Assembly: GCF_009711055.1 (NCBI RefSeq)
Contig: NZ_WMJY01000001.1
Span: forward strand, 124,001 to 188,000
Length of the DNA: 64,000 nucleotides
Direction of reading: 5' to 3'
Origin: Myroides pelagicus
GTDB lineage: Bacteria > Bacteroidota > Bacteroidia > Flavobacteriales > Flavobacteriaceae
The position numbers and the translations under genes were made by a program. Shown here one piece after another: positions 14,704 to 24,304 of this stretch. Within the stretch, counting starts at the first letter, position 1. Every line of letters begins with the position of its first letter. The notes beneath the pieces are model-generated. The model saw nothing but the letters and a program-made list of their open reading frames with translations, was not told where the DNA came from and did not search any database.

Positions 14704-14878
14704 TTATACACATGAGGATTTCAAAGAAATGAAGAAAGACCTCAAGCTAACAAATAGAGATATAGCAGATATCACCGGACTCACCGAAGCCTCTGTAAAA
14801 AATCAGACAAAACCATCAGCTAACGAACTTCCTCCATGGATAAAAACAATGCTCTATATATATAATAAATTAAAATAG
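14693..14878 (+). CDS. Small helix-turn-helix protein
   Basis: The 61-aa protein from the ATG at 14693 contains one HTH: LTNRDIADITGLTEASVKNQ (about residues 22-41), followed by a short basic tail. It overlaps the previous gene by 11 bases and ends right before a bidirectional terminator. The small size and position beside the integrase fit an accessory regulator, for example of integration, or a truncated XRE protein. Confidence 0.65.
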   Translation: MKSNYTHEDFKEMKKDLKLTNRDIADITGLTEASVKNQTKPSANELPPWIKTMLYIYNKLK

Positions 14879-14880
14879 AA

Positions 14881-14905
14881 AAGCACCTAAATAGGTGCTT
14901 TTTTT
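14881..14905. terminator. Bidirectional terminator between the plus-strand cassette and the integrase gene
   Basis: A perfect 9-bp stem AAGCACCTA / TAGGTGCTT has loop AA. T run follows on the plus strand and a T-rich tract on the minus strand, so it can end both converging transcripts. Confidence 0.85.
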
Positions 14906-16187
14906 AATCAAAGTACTCACTAAGCTCCATTGCTATATCATTTGACCCTTTTCCAATGTAGGTTAAAAACATTTTTTCAGTACCATGACCTGTCATGTTC
15001 ATCAGGAAAACAGTAGGTATTTTTCCATAATTATTAGTAGCAAATGATCTTCTTCCGATATGCGAGCTCACAATCTCCCATTTCTTAAATATTCCCTTCC
15101 TATTCCTCCACACCCCTTTTGACACCTCTACCTTCTTAGTTCCTTCTACCCTATCATTTAATTTAGCTACTTCACACACGCACTTAATATATTCATTATA
15201 TTTCTGATCAGATATCGCACGAGGAAACTCACCTTCCCTCTTATCCAGGATGTCAAGAACCTTAGACGAAAGAGGAACACTCATCTGTTTACTTGTTTTT
15301 TGCTGCATAAACTCAAGAATCGCCTTTAACTCGCCTTTCTTGTTTGTATGATACTTTATCATACCCTTTTCAAAGCGCATGAAATCAGACACTCGCTGAC
15401 CAGTATAACAAGATATAAGTAACCAATCGCGAGCATTATCCAACGTTTCAGTCAAATCTTTCAACTTCTCCAACTTTAAAATATCATTTTCATTCAGATA
15501 GATACTCTTCACCTTCTCACGTTTAGTCTTAACTAAATCAAAAGTATTGCTCACCATCACCCCATTTGCCTTTGCGTGATTACAAATAGTTTTTACAAAT
15601 ACCACAGTGCGCGAAATAGTATTAGTAGAATAACCATTATCGTAACAATATTCTTCAAACTTGGTGCAAAATTTAACATCTACATCTCTAACCAAGAGCT
15701 TCTTTCTTTTATCCTTTTGATAACGCGAAACAAGCTGCTTAACTACATTTACTTTTCGCAATGTAGCTTCAGATGCTGTTCTTTTTTTATCTTCTTTATA
15801 TATATCAAACCAATCTAATAATACCTCAGATGCTTTCTCTACTTTTTCATTATCACCATCAACTATAATATCTCCAGGATGATAATACTGATCAATTACC
15901 TGATTTAACCAATCTTTATCATAAAAAGAAACATCTTTGTCTGAAGCCTGCTCTAGTACATAATTTTCAATATCATTCAACTCATTATGAACTTCATTCT
16001 GCATATTGCGGTATGTGATATCTCTTATACGTGTAGCATTATGATATTTTTCCCAATACTCGCGAGTAACTACTAACTTAGTATTAGTTTCTATAAAAGC
16101 ATTTTTATTTTCCTTCCTAAAAAAGAAACGAAGCTTTATATTTGCCTTATCCTTAGTTGTTCTAAACATGAAGCTTATAGTTGCCAT
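14904..16187 (-). CDS. Phage integrase, tyrosine recombinase
   Basis: The 427-aa protein has the Bacteroidota integrase layout: an N-terminal arm-binding domain (about 1-90), a SAM-like core-binding domain (about 120-215) and a catalytic domain. Visible catalytic elements are Arg in CYTGQRVSDF, HxxR in SSHIGRRSF, His in MTGHGTEKMF and the nucleophilic Tyr in LTYIG near the C-terminus. All key residues are present, so it should be active. It lies at the right end of the prophage, close to the candidate attR. Confidence 0.95.
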   Translation of the reverse strand: MATISFMFRTTKDKANIKLRFFFRKENKNAFIETNTKLVVTREYWEKYHNATRIRDITYRNMQNEVHNELNDIENYVLEQASDKDVSFYDKDWLNQVIDQYYHPGDIIVDGDNEKVEKASEVLLDWFDIYKEDKKRTASEATLRKVNVVKQLVSRYQKDKRKKLLVRDVDVKFCTKFEEYCYDNGYSTNTISRTVVFVKTICNHAKANGVMVSNTFDLVKTKREKVKSIYLNENDILKLEKLKDLTETLDNARDWLLISCYTGQRVSDFMRFEKGMIKYHTNKKGELKAILEFMQQKTSKQMSVPLSSKVLDILDKREGEFPRAISDQKYNEYIKCVCEVAKLNDRVEGTKKVEVSKGVWRNRKGIFKKWEIVSSHIGRRSFATNNYGKIPTVFLMNMTGHGTEKMFLTYIGKGSNDIAMELSEYFD

Positions 16188-16370
16188 AATTTGCTAATTT
16201 GAATTGATTCGACAAAGATATAAATTTGTATAGTTCTACAAAACTAATCGAAAACAAACGAGAACAAATAAGACAATACGTAAGTAGTTAAAAACACACA
16301 ATAAGCTATATATGAGTAATATAAATATAATTATGTAATCTAAAAAGATTTCATTTAAAACTATCAGTGT

Positions 16371-16388
16371 GCTGTCGGCGACTCCACA
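16371..16388. other. Candidate attR: 3' end of a tRNA or tmRNA gene left at the prophage junction
   Basis: GCTGTCGGCGACTCCACA is GC-rich in an AT-rich surrounding, ends like a tRNA/tmRNA 3' terminus (ACTCCA) and is followed at once by a strong terminator. No T arm precedes it, so it is not a complete gene. This is what integration into the 3' end of a tRNA-like gene leaves on the far side. The intact gene would lie left of the window, so this cannot be confirmed here. Confidence 0.4.
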
Positions 16389-16391
16389 GAT

Positions 16392-16434
16392 AAAAAAGCC
16401 TAACTATTGATTGTGATATAGTTAGGCTTTTTTT
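16392..16434. terminator. Strong terminator downstream of the att core
   Basis: AAAAAAGCCTAACTAT pairs perfectly with ATAGTTAGGCTTTTTT (10-base loop). T run follows on plus; the A run on the other arm makes it usable on minus as well. It probably served the original RNA gene used as attachment site. Confidence 0.8.
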
Positions 16435-16713
16435 CGTTATAGTTATTTATGGAAAAGTTAATCAACAAATAGAACTAAAAACAAGAGGATGTCACACGAT
16501 TTCCTCTTATAAAGCAAAAACATAGTATGGGCGAAGCTTAGGTTTGTTTTAGTGGTATAAAAGTATTAATAGCACGATATTCTGCCTATTTTAGGGGATG
16601 GACAAAGGGGTGGACAAATCACAACCCACTTACAACAAATCACTTATACTTAACAAAAAAGCATTACCTAAAACAGTAATACCTTTCATCATTTACAATT
16701 TTGACGACTACTT

Positions 16714-18387
16714 TTACGATTTACAAAAAATCGTATCATAAGAGTCTTCATATTTTTTCTTTAAACGCTGTTTTGCCTTCTTGACTGCATCTATTGTTAT
16801 CCCTAGTAAGTTAGCCGTCTCCTGATTAGTCAAGCCTAACCTTTGTAGTAATATAATACGTAAATTAGATTCTGTCAAGTCTGGAAAATGTGTGGTTAAA
16901 TAAAGGTAATATTCTGTTTGTTCTTCCTTGAATAATCCCTTAAACATATTCCAGTTTTCATCTGTCATCAAATGCGCATTGAGCAATTGTTCTAGATTAG
17001 GTCTCTGCTCTTTCAGGAACTTAGTTGACGATGATTTTACGTGTTGTAGTTCTTTTTCTAATTGTACTATTTGCTGTGTTTTCTCAGTGAGATAGACTTG
17101 ATAGGAAGCCAATGAAGCGTGCGTTTGTTTCAGCTTATTTTCAGAGCTCAACTTATCCAATTGAAAAGCCAACAGTTTTGCTTGGTATTTGAAAGCCTGG
17201 AGTTTTATTATTCGTTTATAGGAAAAATAAATAACTACAACTAATATTAAAAGTAATATAGTACTACTCATAAAAAATAGCCGCTGATAGCGAGTGCGTT
17301 CCGAGATATTCTTTTCTGCCTCTAATTCCCAAGAGATACTTTGATAGGTCGTTTCCCAATTGATTTTTTGAATAACCTCTTTACTTTCTTTTTCTTTTAT
17401 AAAGTAATCTATCCGTTCGATCTCTCTTCGATAATACAACTCTTGTTGATCATTCTGGTGATATTCGCGTTGCAATTCCAATAAACAAAGAGCTATCTCT
17501 CGCTCATAGCCTATCAGATACGCTTTAGTCTTTGCATAAGCATACGCTTGCTCCCATAGCTTTTCTGCTGCTTGGTATCTTTGAGTATCAAAGTAAAATC
17601 TACCTAATTGTATCTGAGCATACATAAGGTTTCGCTCTTGATTTAACTGCTTTGACAAACTAATATCTTGTAGAAAGTGTTGCTCAGCACTAGCTAAATC
17701 TCCTTTTAGACTATAAACCTTAGCCAAAGAACCTTGACTTTTTGCATATCGCAGCGTATCACCTACCCCTAAGGCTAGTTTGCTCGCATTTTCAAAGCAA
17801 TCCTTTGCCTTATTCACTTGATCTGTCTGTAAGTAGGAATAGCCTAATGCCCACATTACAGCTGCTCTTTTGTCTCCAGGTTCTTCACACAAAGACAAGA
17901 GTATAGTATAATATTCCTTTGATTTGCCATAATTCTGCATCGTCTCAAAAAAGTACGCTGTCTTTAAGATCACATCACATTGTTGAATATCTACTTGCTC
18001 AGATTGGTCATCTATTATCTTAGAAAGCTTGATAAAGTATGGAGCCGCGTCCAAATAATGACTATAGGTATAATAGTAAAACCCAACCTCGCTATACACC
18101 CATGCTCGCAACCCTATATTTGGACGTTTATCGACAAGATCTACACTCTTTAAAAAAAGTGAAGTACTTGCTGGATTGATACTGTCATATTGCTTTTGAT
18201 ATTCTAATGCCTCAAATACATTTTTAATGGCTTGTGATTCGTCACTATTCTTGAGAGGTGTTGCATCCTTTATATTTTTGTCCCTATACACTTGTATCAA
18301 GGAATCGAAATGAGCATTACCCCCTTGCTTATTATTCGTACAAGAAAATAAGGTCACTAGACTCAATAAAAGAATTATTCGAAACAT
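16714..18387 (-). CDS. TPR-containing lipoprotein regulator with transmembrane segment and C-terminal LuxR-type HTH
   Basis: The 557-aa protein has a lipobox signal (LSLVTLFSC). TPR-like helical pairs follow from about 90 to 330 (including 'AAVMWALGYSYLQTDQVNKA' and 'YAKSQGSLAKVYSLKGDLAS'). Next come one transmembrane segment (about 375-393, FFMSSTILLLILVVVIYFSY), a coiled coil, and a terminal HTH (LTNQETANLLGITIDAVKKA). This topology is common in Bacteroidota and suggests signalling from periplasm to DNA. It is monocistronic. A lipid anchor combined with a later membrane segment is unusual, and the signal may instead act as a plain signal peptide. Confidence 0.85.
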   Translation of the reverse strand: MFRIILLLSLVTLFSCTNNKQGGNAHFDSLIQVYRDKNIKDATPLKNSDESQAIKNVFEALEYQKQYDSINPASTSLFLKSVDLVDKRPNIGLRAWVYSEVGFYYYTYSHYLDAAPYFIKLSKIIDDQSEQVDIQQCDVILKTAYFFETMQNYGKSKEYYTILLSLCEEPGDKRAAVMWALGYSYLQTDQVNKAKDCFENASKLALGVGDTLRYAKSQGSLAKVYSLKGDLASAEQHFLQDISLSKQLNQERNLMYAQIQLGRFYFDTQRYQAAEKLWEQAYAYAKTKAYLIGYEREIALCLLELQREYHQNDQQELYYRREIERIDYFIKEKESKEVIQKINWETTYQSISWELEAEKNISERTRYQRLFFMSSTILLLILVVVIYFSYKRIIKLQAFKYQAKLLAFQLDKLSSENKLKQTHASLASYQVYLTEKTQQIVQLEKELQHVKSSSTKFLKEQRPNLEQLLNAHLMTDENWNMFKGLFKEEQTEYYLYLTTHFPDLTESNLRIILLQRLGLTNQETANLLGITIDAVKKAKQRLKKKYEDSYDTIFCKS

Positions 18388-19260
18388 AGGATGTCACATT
18401 TTGAACAAAAATAAGGTATTTATGATAACCATACAGTCTATTCAAGGACATTTTATCCAATACTCACCAGAACTTAAAATAAATACATTTTGAACTAAAT
18501 AGCTTTTGATTGACTAATATAATACTTTGGTTATAATTACATAAAACTATACCGAGAATTAGACACTTACCTCTGCTTCACAATAAAACAATTAAAAATC
18601 CATTGGAAATATTCCCTATCCCTATTCAAAGAAAAAAGACAAAACGCTATAGCATCTCAAAACAAGTAAACTTTCTCTTTTCAGAACCTCACTTCACATT
18701 CAAAAAATCCGTATATTTACCTTATATTAATCTCTCTTCGTAGAGAAATACTTATGAAAAGGGTCTTGCCCCAAAGTAAGAACAAACTACCTTTATAAGT
18801 AAAAAATACCATTCTTTAAGGTGTTCAATTTTCTCATTTTGCCTTATTCAATTCACTCGTTTCACTGACAAAAACATAGCTAACGCCAGTGTTTAAAATG
18901 GCTTTATTCGATACTTATTCGAGTCTTCTTCGGTAGTCCCCCTTATTTTAGGCACTTCTTCCGAAAATGTACCGAACAACACTTATAAAAACCTCGTAAA
19001 TACCTTGAATTTAGTGGACTGATCAATGGTTCGGTGGTTGTTGAACTCATTTTTTCAACAAATTTAATAGTACGTTTTGAGAGCAGTAAAAAACACCTAT
19101 ACAAATAAACCATAAGTAAGTCATTTCTCATAGAATTACTTCTCACTTAGAAGATGTCTTTTACTTAGACCCAACATCTGTATTTCACAAAAAAACTCCC
19201 AATAAACAAAAAGTCTATAGGGAGGTACCTAAGTTTTATTCCTTATTTTCAATGCTGTTT
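18388..19260. other. Long intergenic region, no convincing gene
   Basis: The 873-bp AT-rich stretch between the TPR regulator and the sulfur operon holds the operon's terminator at its right end. A 67-codon minus-strand frame (18943-19146) is Ser/Leu/Phe-rich with no start context and was not accepted. The segment around 18,860-19,060 is less AT-rich than its surroundings and could be eroded coding sequence, but I could not identify it. Confidence 0.4.
19189..19224 (-). terminator. Terminator of the sulfate-assimilation operon
   Basis: On the minus strand CTCCC and GGGAG form a short stem with a 19-base loop followed by seven T residues, 36 bases after the last stop codon. The stem is short, hence moderate confidence. 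Confidence 0.55.
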
Positions 19261-20709
19261 TTATTTCCAGAAACTCAACACTATCCGCAAACTAGCTGCA
19301 AATACTAATAGTCCTACCAACACATAAGATAGACGTTTGGGCAAGCGACCAGCAAGTCTAGCAGCCAAAGGCGCCGCAAGGGTCCCTCCTATTGCTAATC
19401 CTAAAAAGATATACCAGTACCCAAAACCTAAAGAAGAAAAAAATACCACAGAAGCTGCAAATGTCACAAAAAACTCTGCTAATGATACAGTCCCTATCAC
19501 ATAGTGCGTGGGTCTTCCCTTTGTCAATAACGTTGATGTTACTATCGGTCCCCAACCTCCTCCTCCAAAGGCATCAAAAAAACCTCCTGAAAACCCTAAT
19601 ATTCCCACGTATTTTACTTTTTTTCTTACCACACTGGATCGCAGGGCTAGGCTGATTAGTCGAACAGCAATAATCATTAAGTACAATGCTACAAATGGAT
19701 AGGCTATATACTCATACTCACTACCGATATAGATAACAAATAAAGATCCTAATGTTGCTCCAACAACACCAGGCACACACAGCCAAAGCAACAACTTCTT
19801 ATTGACATTGCCAAACTTATAATGAGTATAGCCTGATACAGCACTTGAAAACATCTCTGCCGAGTGAATACTTCCTGAAATAGCGGGTAAGCTTATCCCC
19901 ATAGCCATCATCGCTGAAGCCGATGTCATCCCATAACCAAGACCCAAGGCTCCATCAACTAATTGGGCAAAGAAGCCTATAGCCAAAACATAGTAAAACT
20001 CCGAGGGCATACTTGACAATACTGTCTTGACCTCCGCTATTGAAACAAAATTAGATATAGCATAGCCCAATACAAAAACTAATACTAAACTAGTAATATA
20101 AAACAGGCGAATATACGGTTCGCGCTTGTTTTGACCTGAAGCAACTAAGGCTGTCGTTGCCCTATTTAGGTGGTGCAACCTATGCTTTAGACTTCCCTTT
20201 AAACTTGATCGATAAATATTCAAGTTTTCAATACTTTCACTGATATTCTCTGGCATTTCATCTTCTAAGTATTCACGTAATCGACGAGCTAATACGGGCG
20301 ATTTACCATTAGTTGAGATAGCTATCTTAAGTTGTCCTTTATTAACAATAGATCCTAAGTAAAAATCACACAAATCAGGTTGATCGGCTGCATTGACAAA
20401 TAGTTTTCTTTCATTGGCTAGTCGCTTGATCTGTTTGTTTAGATAAGCGTCATTAGTAGCGATGACCACTAAATCCTTGCCTATCAGGTCTTCTTCTCTA
20501 AAATCACGTGTGACCAAAACTAAATGAGGTGAAGTCTCTGCTAACGAAAAAAAGTCTGCTTTAAAACAAGTAGAAACAACTGTGATACGTGTTGATTGAT
20601 TCTGCTTTAATAGAGTGCGTGCTTTCTCTAGTCCGACATTTCCTCCTCCTACAATTAGAAAGTTAAAATTGTTAGTTTTTAAAAATATTGGAAATAGCGT
20701 ATTTTCCAT
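19261..20709 (-). CDS. Fusion of precorrin-2 dehydrogenase/ferrochelatase domain with TauE/SafE (TSUP) permease
   Basis: Of 482 residues, 1-150 are a Met8/CysG-N-type siroheme synthase domain. It has the NAD-binding LIVGGGNVGLEKARTLL, the DLVVIATND block and the conserved ISTNGKSPVLARRLREYLE. A basic linker follows. Residues about 200-482 form a multi-span TSUP transporter with 'DGALGLGYGMTSASAMMAMG' and 'FSGGFFDAFGGGGWGPIVTS' repeats. One polypeptide therefore links the last steps of siroheme synthesis to a sulfite/sulfur-anion carrier. It is the distal gene of the sulfate operon, 245 bases after cysI. The chelatase activity is inferred from bifunctional family members. Confidence 0.88.
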   Translation of the reverse strand: MENTLFPIFLKTNNFNFLIVGGGNVGLEKARTLLKQNQSTRITVVSTCFKADFFSLAETSPHLVLVTRDFREEDLIGKDLVVIATNDAYLNKQIKRLANERKLFVNAADQPDLCDFYLGSIVNKGQLKIAISTNGKSPVLARRLREYLEDEMPENISESIENLNIYRSSLKGSLKHRLHHLNRATTALVASGQNKREPYIRLFYITSLVLVFVLGYAISNFVSIAEVKTVLSSMPSEFYYVLAIGFFAQLVDGALGLGYGMTSASAMMAMGISLPAISGSIHSAEMFSSAVSGYTHYKFGNVNKKLLLWLCVPGVVGATLGSLFVIYIGSEYEYIAYPFVALYLMIIAVRLISLALRSSVVRKKVKYVGILGFSGGFFDAFGGGGWGPIVTSTLLTKGRPTHYVIGTVSLAEFFVTFAASVVFFSSLGFGYWYIFLGLAIGGTLAAPLAARLAGRLPKRLSYVLVGLLVFAASLRIVLSFWK

Positions 20710-20954
20710 AACTAAATAAATATCAGTTTTTTAGATTTTGTTTTTTTGCTTACTGTTGCTTAAAAAAAGAAACAAAGGTTCCCTTGACCAGTCTTTCGGA
20801 CTCATCAATACAAATACATTAAATGGGAATTGTCATGTCTGAGTTAACAATAGAGAAAGTAAATCCCGTTGGTTAGGACAACTTCATACTCAGCAGAAAA
20901 GTCAGTCATAATCTATTGTTTCTTTGGTATATAGGTTGGGGTAATAGCTTTATT

Positions 20955-22598
20955 TTAAGTAAAGAACTTGCGATGGCTAAAATCACCAAAAGTTTCACTA
21001 TCCAAGGCTTCCTTTTTGTAGCGGTCAAATAATATATCTAATTGCTCTAAAATCTCTTGTTCGCTCAACTTAGCTTTATACACTTTATTTAATCGCGTTC
21101 CATAGCGATCTCCACCGAGCATAAGGTTATATTGTTCTGGTCCAGTCCCAACAAATCCTATTTCAGCTAAATAAGAGCGTCCACAACCATTGGGACACCC
21201 CGTCATGCGTATGCTTATCTGGTCATTTGTCAAATCATGCTTGACTAATAGGGGCTCTACTTTCGAAACTAATACAGGTAAATATCGCTGTGCTTCAGCT
21301 AGTGCTAACGGACAAGTAGGCATGGCTACACAAGCCATTGAGCTTTCTCTTAACCCACTAACTGTGGTCTCAATAGTAAACTGTTTAATCAACTTCTCAA
21401 CCATCCACTTGTCTTCAGTAGCAATCTCTCCTAAGATAAGATTCTGGTTGCAGGTAAATCGAAAATCAGATAGTCTGAGCTTGGCTAAATGAGAAAGGAA
21501 CTCTTTTTGATTGGGTTGAACCACCCCATTTTCTACAAATAATGTGTAATACCAACTATCATCTTCTGCTTGTTGCCAACCTTTTCGATCATTGCGTTCA
21601 GTGAACGTATAAGCTCTAGGAGCTTGCAAGCGGACACCTGCCCTTTTTTCTAATTCAGCGACAAAGTTATCCACGCCCATTTGATCTATTGTATATTTTA
21701 ATCTAGCCTGCTTTCTATCAGAGCGATTCCCATAATCACGCTGTATCGTAAGTACCTCATAGATTAACTTCATAGTATCTTGTTCATTATCAGAAAACCC
21801 AATGACTGTAGCTAATCTCGAATAAGTCTTTTCGTTGCCATGTGTAGTAGACAGACCTCCTCCAATAGCTATATTGAACCCTATCAATTGCTCATTCTCA
21901 ATGATAGCAATCAGCCCTATATCATTAGCAAAGACATCGACGTCATTGGTCGGTGGTATAGCAATGGCAATCTTGAACTTTCGAGGAAGATAGTTATCTT
22001 CATAAAGAGGGTCAGATTCTAACGAACGATCATAGACCTTCTGATCATCTATCCATATCTCATAGTAAGACTGTGTCTTGGGCAATAACATAGTGGATAT
22101 GCGATCTGCATAATTGTGAATCTGCTCAAAGATTGGAGATACTTGTGGGTGAGAACTACAGATAACATTGCGATTGACATCACCGCAAGCGGCAATAGCA
22201 TCTAGCTTTGCAGTAATAAACCCTTTGATTGTATCGCTTAATTGATGCTTTAATAGACCGTGCAATTGGATGGTCTGTCTGGTGGTAATTTTCAACACTC
22301 CTGTGCCGTATTGCTCAGATATTTCATGTATAGCTTGCCACTGCTTAGCAGTAATAACCCCTCCAGGTATGCGCAAACGAATCATAAATGAGTATAATTT
22401 ATCTAATTTCTTTTCTGCTCGTTCTTGTCTTCTATCTCTATCGTCTTGGACATACATCCCGTGAAACTTAATCAGTGCCTCGTCATCCGGACGAACATTT
22501 CCTGTATAATTATCTTGTAAGCTCTGAGATAGAGTACCTCTCAGTCCATCGCTCTTTTGTTTTATTGATTCTATAGGTGATAATTTATCTTGACTCAT
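20955..22598 (-). CDS. cysI: Assimilatory sulfite reductase, hemoprotein subunit
   Basis: The 547-aa protein has the duplicated nitrite/sulfite reductase fold with both ferredoxin-like half domains. The [4Fe-4S]-siroheme ligands are visible as CVAMPTCPLALAE and MTGCPNGCGRSY (C-x5-C and C-x3-C). Conserved 'TRQTIQLHG' and 'GDVNRNVICSSHP' blocks contact siroheme and substrate. It reduces sulfite to sulfide with electrons from CysJ, whose gene ends 14 bases upstream. Siroheme would be supplied by the cobA gene and the fusion gene of the same operon. Confidence 0.96.
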   Translation of the reverse strand: MSQDKLSPIESIKQKSDGLRGTLSQSLQDNYTGNVRPDDEALIKFHGMYVQDDRDRRQERAEKKLDKLYSFMIRLRIPGGVITAKQWQAIHEISEQYGTGVLKITTRQTIQLHGLLKHQLSDTIKGFITAKLDAIAACGDVNRNVICSSHPQVSPIFEQIHNYADRISTMLLPKTQSYYEIWIDDQKVYDRSLESDPLYEDNYLPRKFKIAIAIPPTNDVDVFANDIGLIAIIENEQLIGFNIAIGGGLSTTHGNEKTYSRLATVIGFSDNEQDTMKLIYEVLTIQRDYGNRSDRKQARLKYTIDQMGVDNFVAELEKRAGVRLQAPRAYTFTERNDRKGWQQAEDDSWYYTLFVENGVVQPNQKEFLSHLAKLRLSDFRFTCNQNLILGEIATEDKWMVEKLIKQFTIETTVSGLRESSMACVAMPTCPLALAEAQRYLPVLVSKVEPLLVKHDLTNDQISIRMTGCPNGCGRSYLAEIGFVGTGPEQYNLMLGGDRYGTRLNKVYKAKLSEQEILEQLDILFDRYKKEALDSETFGDFSHRKFFT

Positions 22599-22612
22599 AC
22601 CTTGATTATATT

Positions 22613-24304
22613 TTAATAAACATCTTTCTTATATTGTCCATTTAAGAACATTGTATCCAAGTAAGCTACTGCTTGTTCTTCAGAAGACTGTGTGTTCTCT
22701 CTAATAATTTCTACTAGAGCATTCTCTACATCTTGACTCATCGGTGATTTTTGACCACATACATAGAGTATAGCGCCAGACTCGATCCATTGCCACAACT
22801 GTTTGGATTGCTGTCTTAGACGATCTTGAACATAGATTTTGTACTTTTGATCTCTAGAGAAAGCAGTATCTAACTTGGTCAATACTCCACTCTCTAGCCA
22901 CTGTTGGATTTCAGTCTGATAGTAAAAATCACAGACAAAGTGCTGTTCACCAAAGAACAACCAATTTCTTCCACTATCCCCTCGAAGGTCTCGATGTTGT
23001 AAGAAACTTCTAAACGGAGCTATACCTGTACCCGGACCAACCATAACTATATCAGTATCAGCATTAGGCAAATAAAACTCACTATTTGGATGGATGTAAA
23101 ACTCAATGTCTTGACCAACAGAAAGACTACTTAGAAAGGACGAACACACACCACTTTTGTTTACGCCATTACTTTCAAACTCTGCTAATGCCACAGTGAT
23201 TGTTACCTGATGACTATTGGTCAACGCAGAAGAAGATATAGAATAAAGTCTTGGAGACATTGGCACTAATACAGTTAATAACTGATCAAAAGTCACTTGC
23301 TTATTAGCTGGGTATAAATTCAACAGGTCGATTAAGTCAATGCGCTTGTCAGTCACCTCGATCGTTAGTATATCTTCCAATTTCTTTAGTGTATTTCCAC
23401 TTAATCCTGTTATAGTTAACTTCTCTAGCTCAAAGGCTCTATCAGTAGCTTTAAAGAGGGTAGCTATTTCAGCACAAACCTCATGCTTATTTTTAGGATA
23501 TATACCTACTGCATCACCTGGTGAGTAATCAAGTTCCTCATCTGACTCTAACTCTATGTGATAGGTCTTTTTGTTTGATTCACGATCATTTAAGATAATA
23601 CTATGTCCTATAATCCCCTTATAACTCCTTTTTGTCCTAGTACTAATTTCTTTAGGTTGAGTATTCAACTCTTGTCGATTCTCTACAGCATTGTGAATAG
23701 GAGTCACTGATTTATTAAGAACGTGATTTATTACTTCTTTAAACCATTGATGTGCTGCAGTTTTATAATCAACATCTAATTTTTGTGAAGCAATACTAAG
23801 GACACCACCATGTTTGTTTAGCAATATTTGCAAATCTTCTGCTGCCTTACAAAAAAGAGGATAAGAACTGTCTCCTAATCCTAACACACTATATGACAAG
23901 GTTGATAAATCTAAAGCCTCATGCTCTAATTCACCAAAAAAGCGCTGAGCTGAAACAGGAGCTTCGCCCTCTCCTTGTGTGCTACAAATAAAAAGTACAA
24001 ATTCTTCTTTAGCGAGTTGCTTTACCTTATAAGTCGCCAAGTCAAAACACCTTGCTTGAATATTGTTTTGTTTAAAAAGCTTTAATAACTCAAAGGCTAG
24101 TTTTTTAGAGTTCCCCGTTTCACTTCCATATAATACAACGGGGTTTAACTGAATCGTTGGGGCAATAGACTCTAATTGTGCAGTAGTCGCAATCTGGTTA
24201 TTAGCTAACAACCCAGACAGATACCCATTAAACCAAAGTAACTCTTCTCTAGAGTACCCCTGAATCTGCTTCTGTAAAGCACTTATTTTTTGATCAAATT
24301 GCAT
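22613..24304 (-). CDS. cysJ: Sulfite reductase [NADPH] flavoprotein subunit
   Basis: The 563-aa diflavin reductase has an FMN/flavodoxin domain with VLYGSETGNSKKLAFELLK (about 58-76), FAD-binding PRLYSISSSAL, and an NADPH domain with MVGPGTGIAPFRSFLQ and the C-terminal ILYVCGQKSPMSQDVENAL. It delivers electrons from NADPH to CysI. It overlaps the cobA gene by 11 bases, in agreement with a single operon. Its length is close to that of E. coli CysJ (about 600 aa). Confidence 0.95.
   Translation of the reverse strand: MQFDQKISALQKQIQGYSREELLWFNGYLSGLLANNQIATTAQLESIAPTIQLNPVVLYGSETGNSKKLAFELLKLFKQNNIQARCFDLATYKVKQLAKEEFVLFICSTQGEGEAPVSAQRFFGELEHEALDLSTLSYSVLGLGDSSYPLFCKAAEDLQILLNKHGGVLSIASQKLDVDYKTAAHQWFKEVINHVLNKSVTPIHNAVENRQELNTQPKEISTRTKRSYKGIIGHSIILNDRESNKKTYHIELESDEELDYSPGDAVGIYPKNKHEVCAEIATLFKATDRAFELEKLTITGLSGNTLKKLEDILTIEVTDKRIDLIDLLNLYPANKQVTFDQLLTVLVPMSPRLYSISSSALTNSHQVTITVALAEFESNGVNKSGVCSSFLSSLSVGQDIEFYIHPNSEFYLPNADTDIVMVGPGTGIAPFRSFLQHRDLRGDSGRNWLFFGEQHFVCDFYYQTEIQQWLESGVLTKLDTAFSRDQKYKIYVQDRLRQQSKQLWQWIESGAILYVCGQKSPMSQDVENALVEIIRENTQSSEEQAVAYLDTMFLNGQYKKDVY

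Larger units (their letters stand above)
16188..16713. other. Intergenic prophage/host junction
   Basis: This 526-bp stretch contains AT-rich DNA after the integrase start, the candidate attR core (16371-16388) and a strong terminator (16392-16434). It ends in an ordinary host spacer holding an unconvincing 47-codon frame (16598-16741) that begins with two near-repeats of GTGGACAAA. Confidence 0.5.

Noticed and set aside
16598..16741. 47-codon frame starting with two GTGGACAAA-like repeats between attR and the TPR regulator
   Set aside because: It overlaps the end of the TPR gene, has unremarkable composition and no supporting signals.
18943..19146. 67-codon minus-strand frame in the long intergenic region
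   Set aside because: Its composition is unlike the local proteins and there is no coupling, promoter or family; most likely chance.
20789..20812. Minus-strand TGATGAGTCCGAAAGACT, which resembles part of a hammerhead ribozyme core, upstream of the siroheme/TauE fusion gene
   Set aside because: Only the CUGAUGA-like part and a GTC/GAC hairpin fit; the required GAAAC core segment after stem II and the cleavage-site stem are absent.
20844..20909. 21-codon frame MTDFSAEYEVVLTNGIYFLY(C) in the 245-base gap of the sulfur operon
   Set aside because: It has no overlap or close spacing with a neighbour and no terminator/anti-terminator around it, unlike the leader at 29474.
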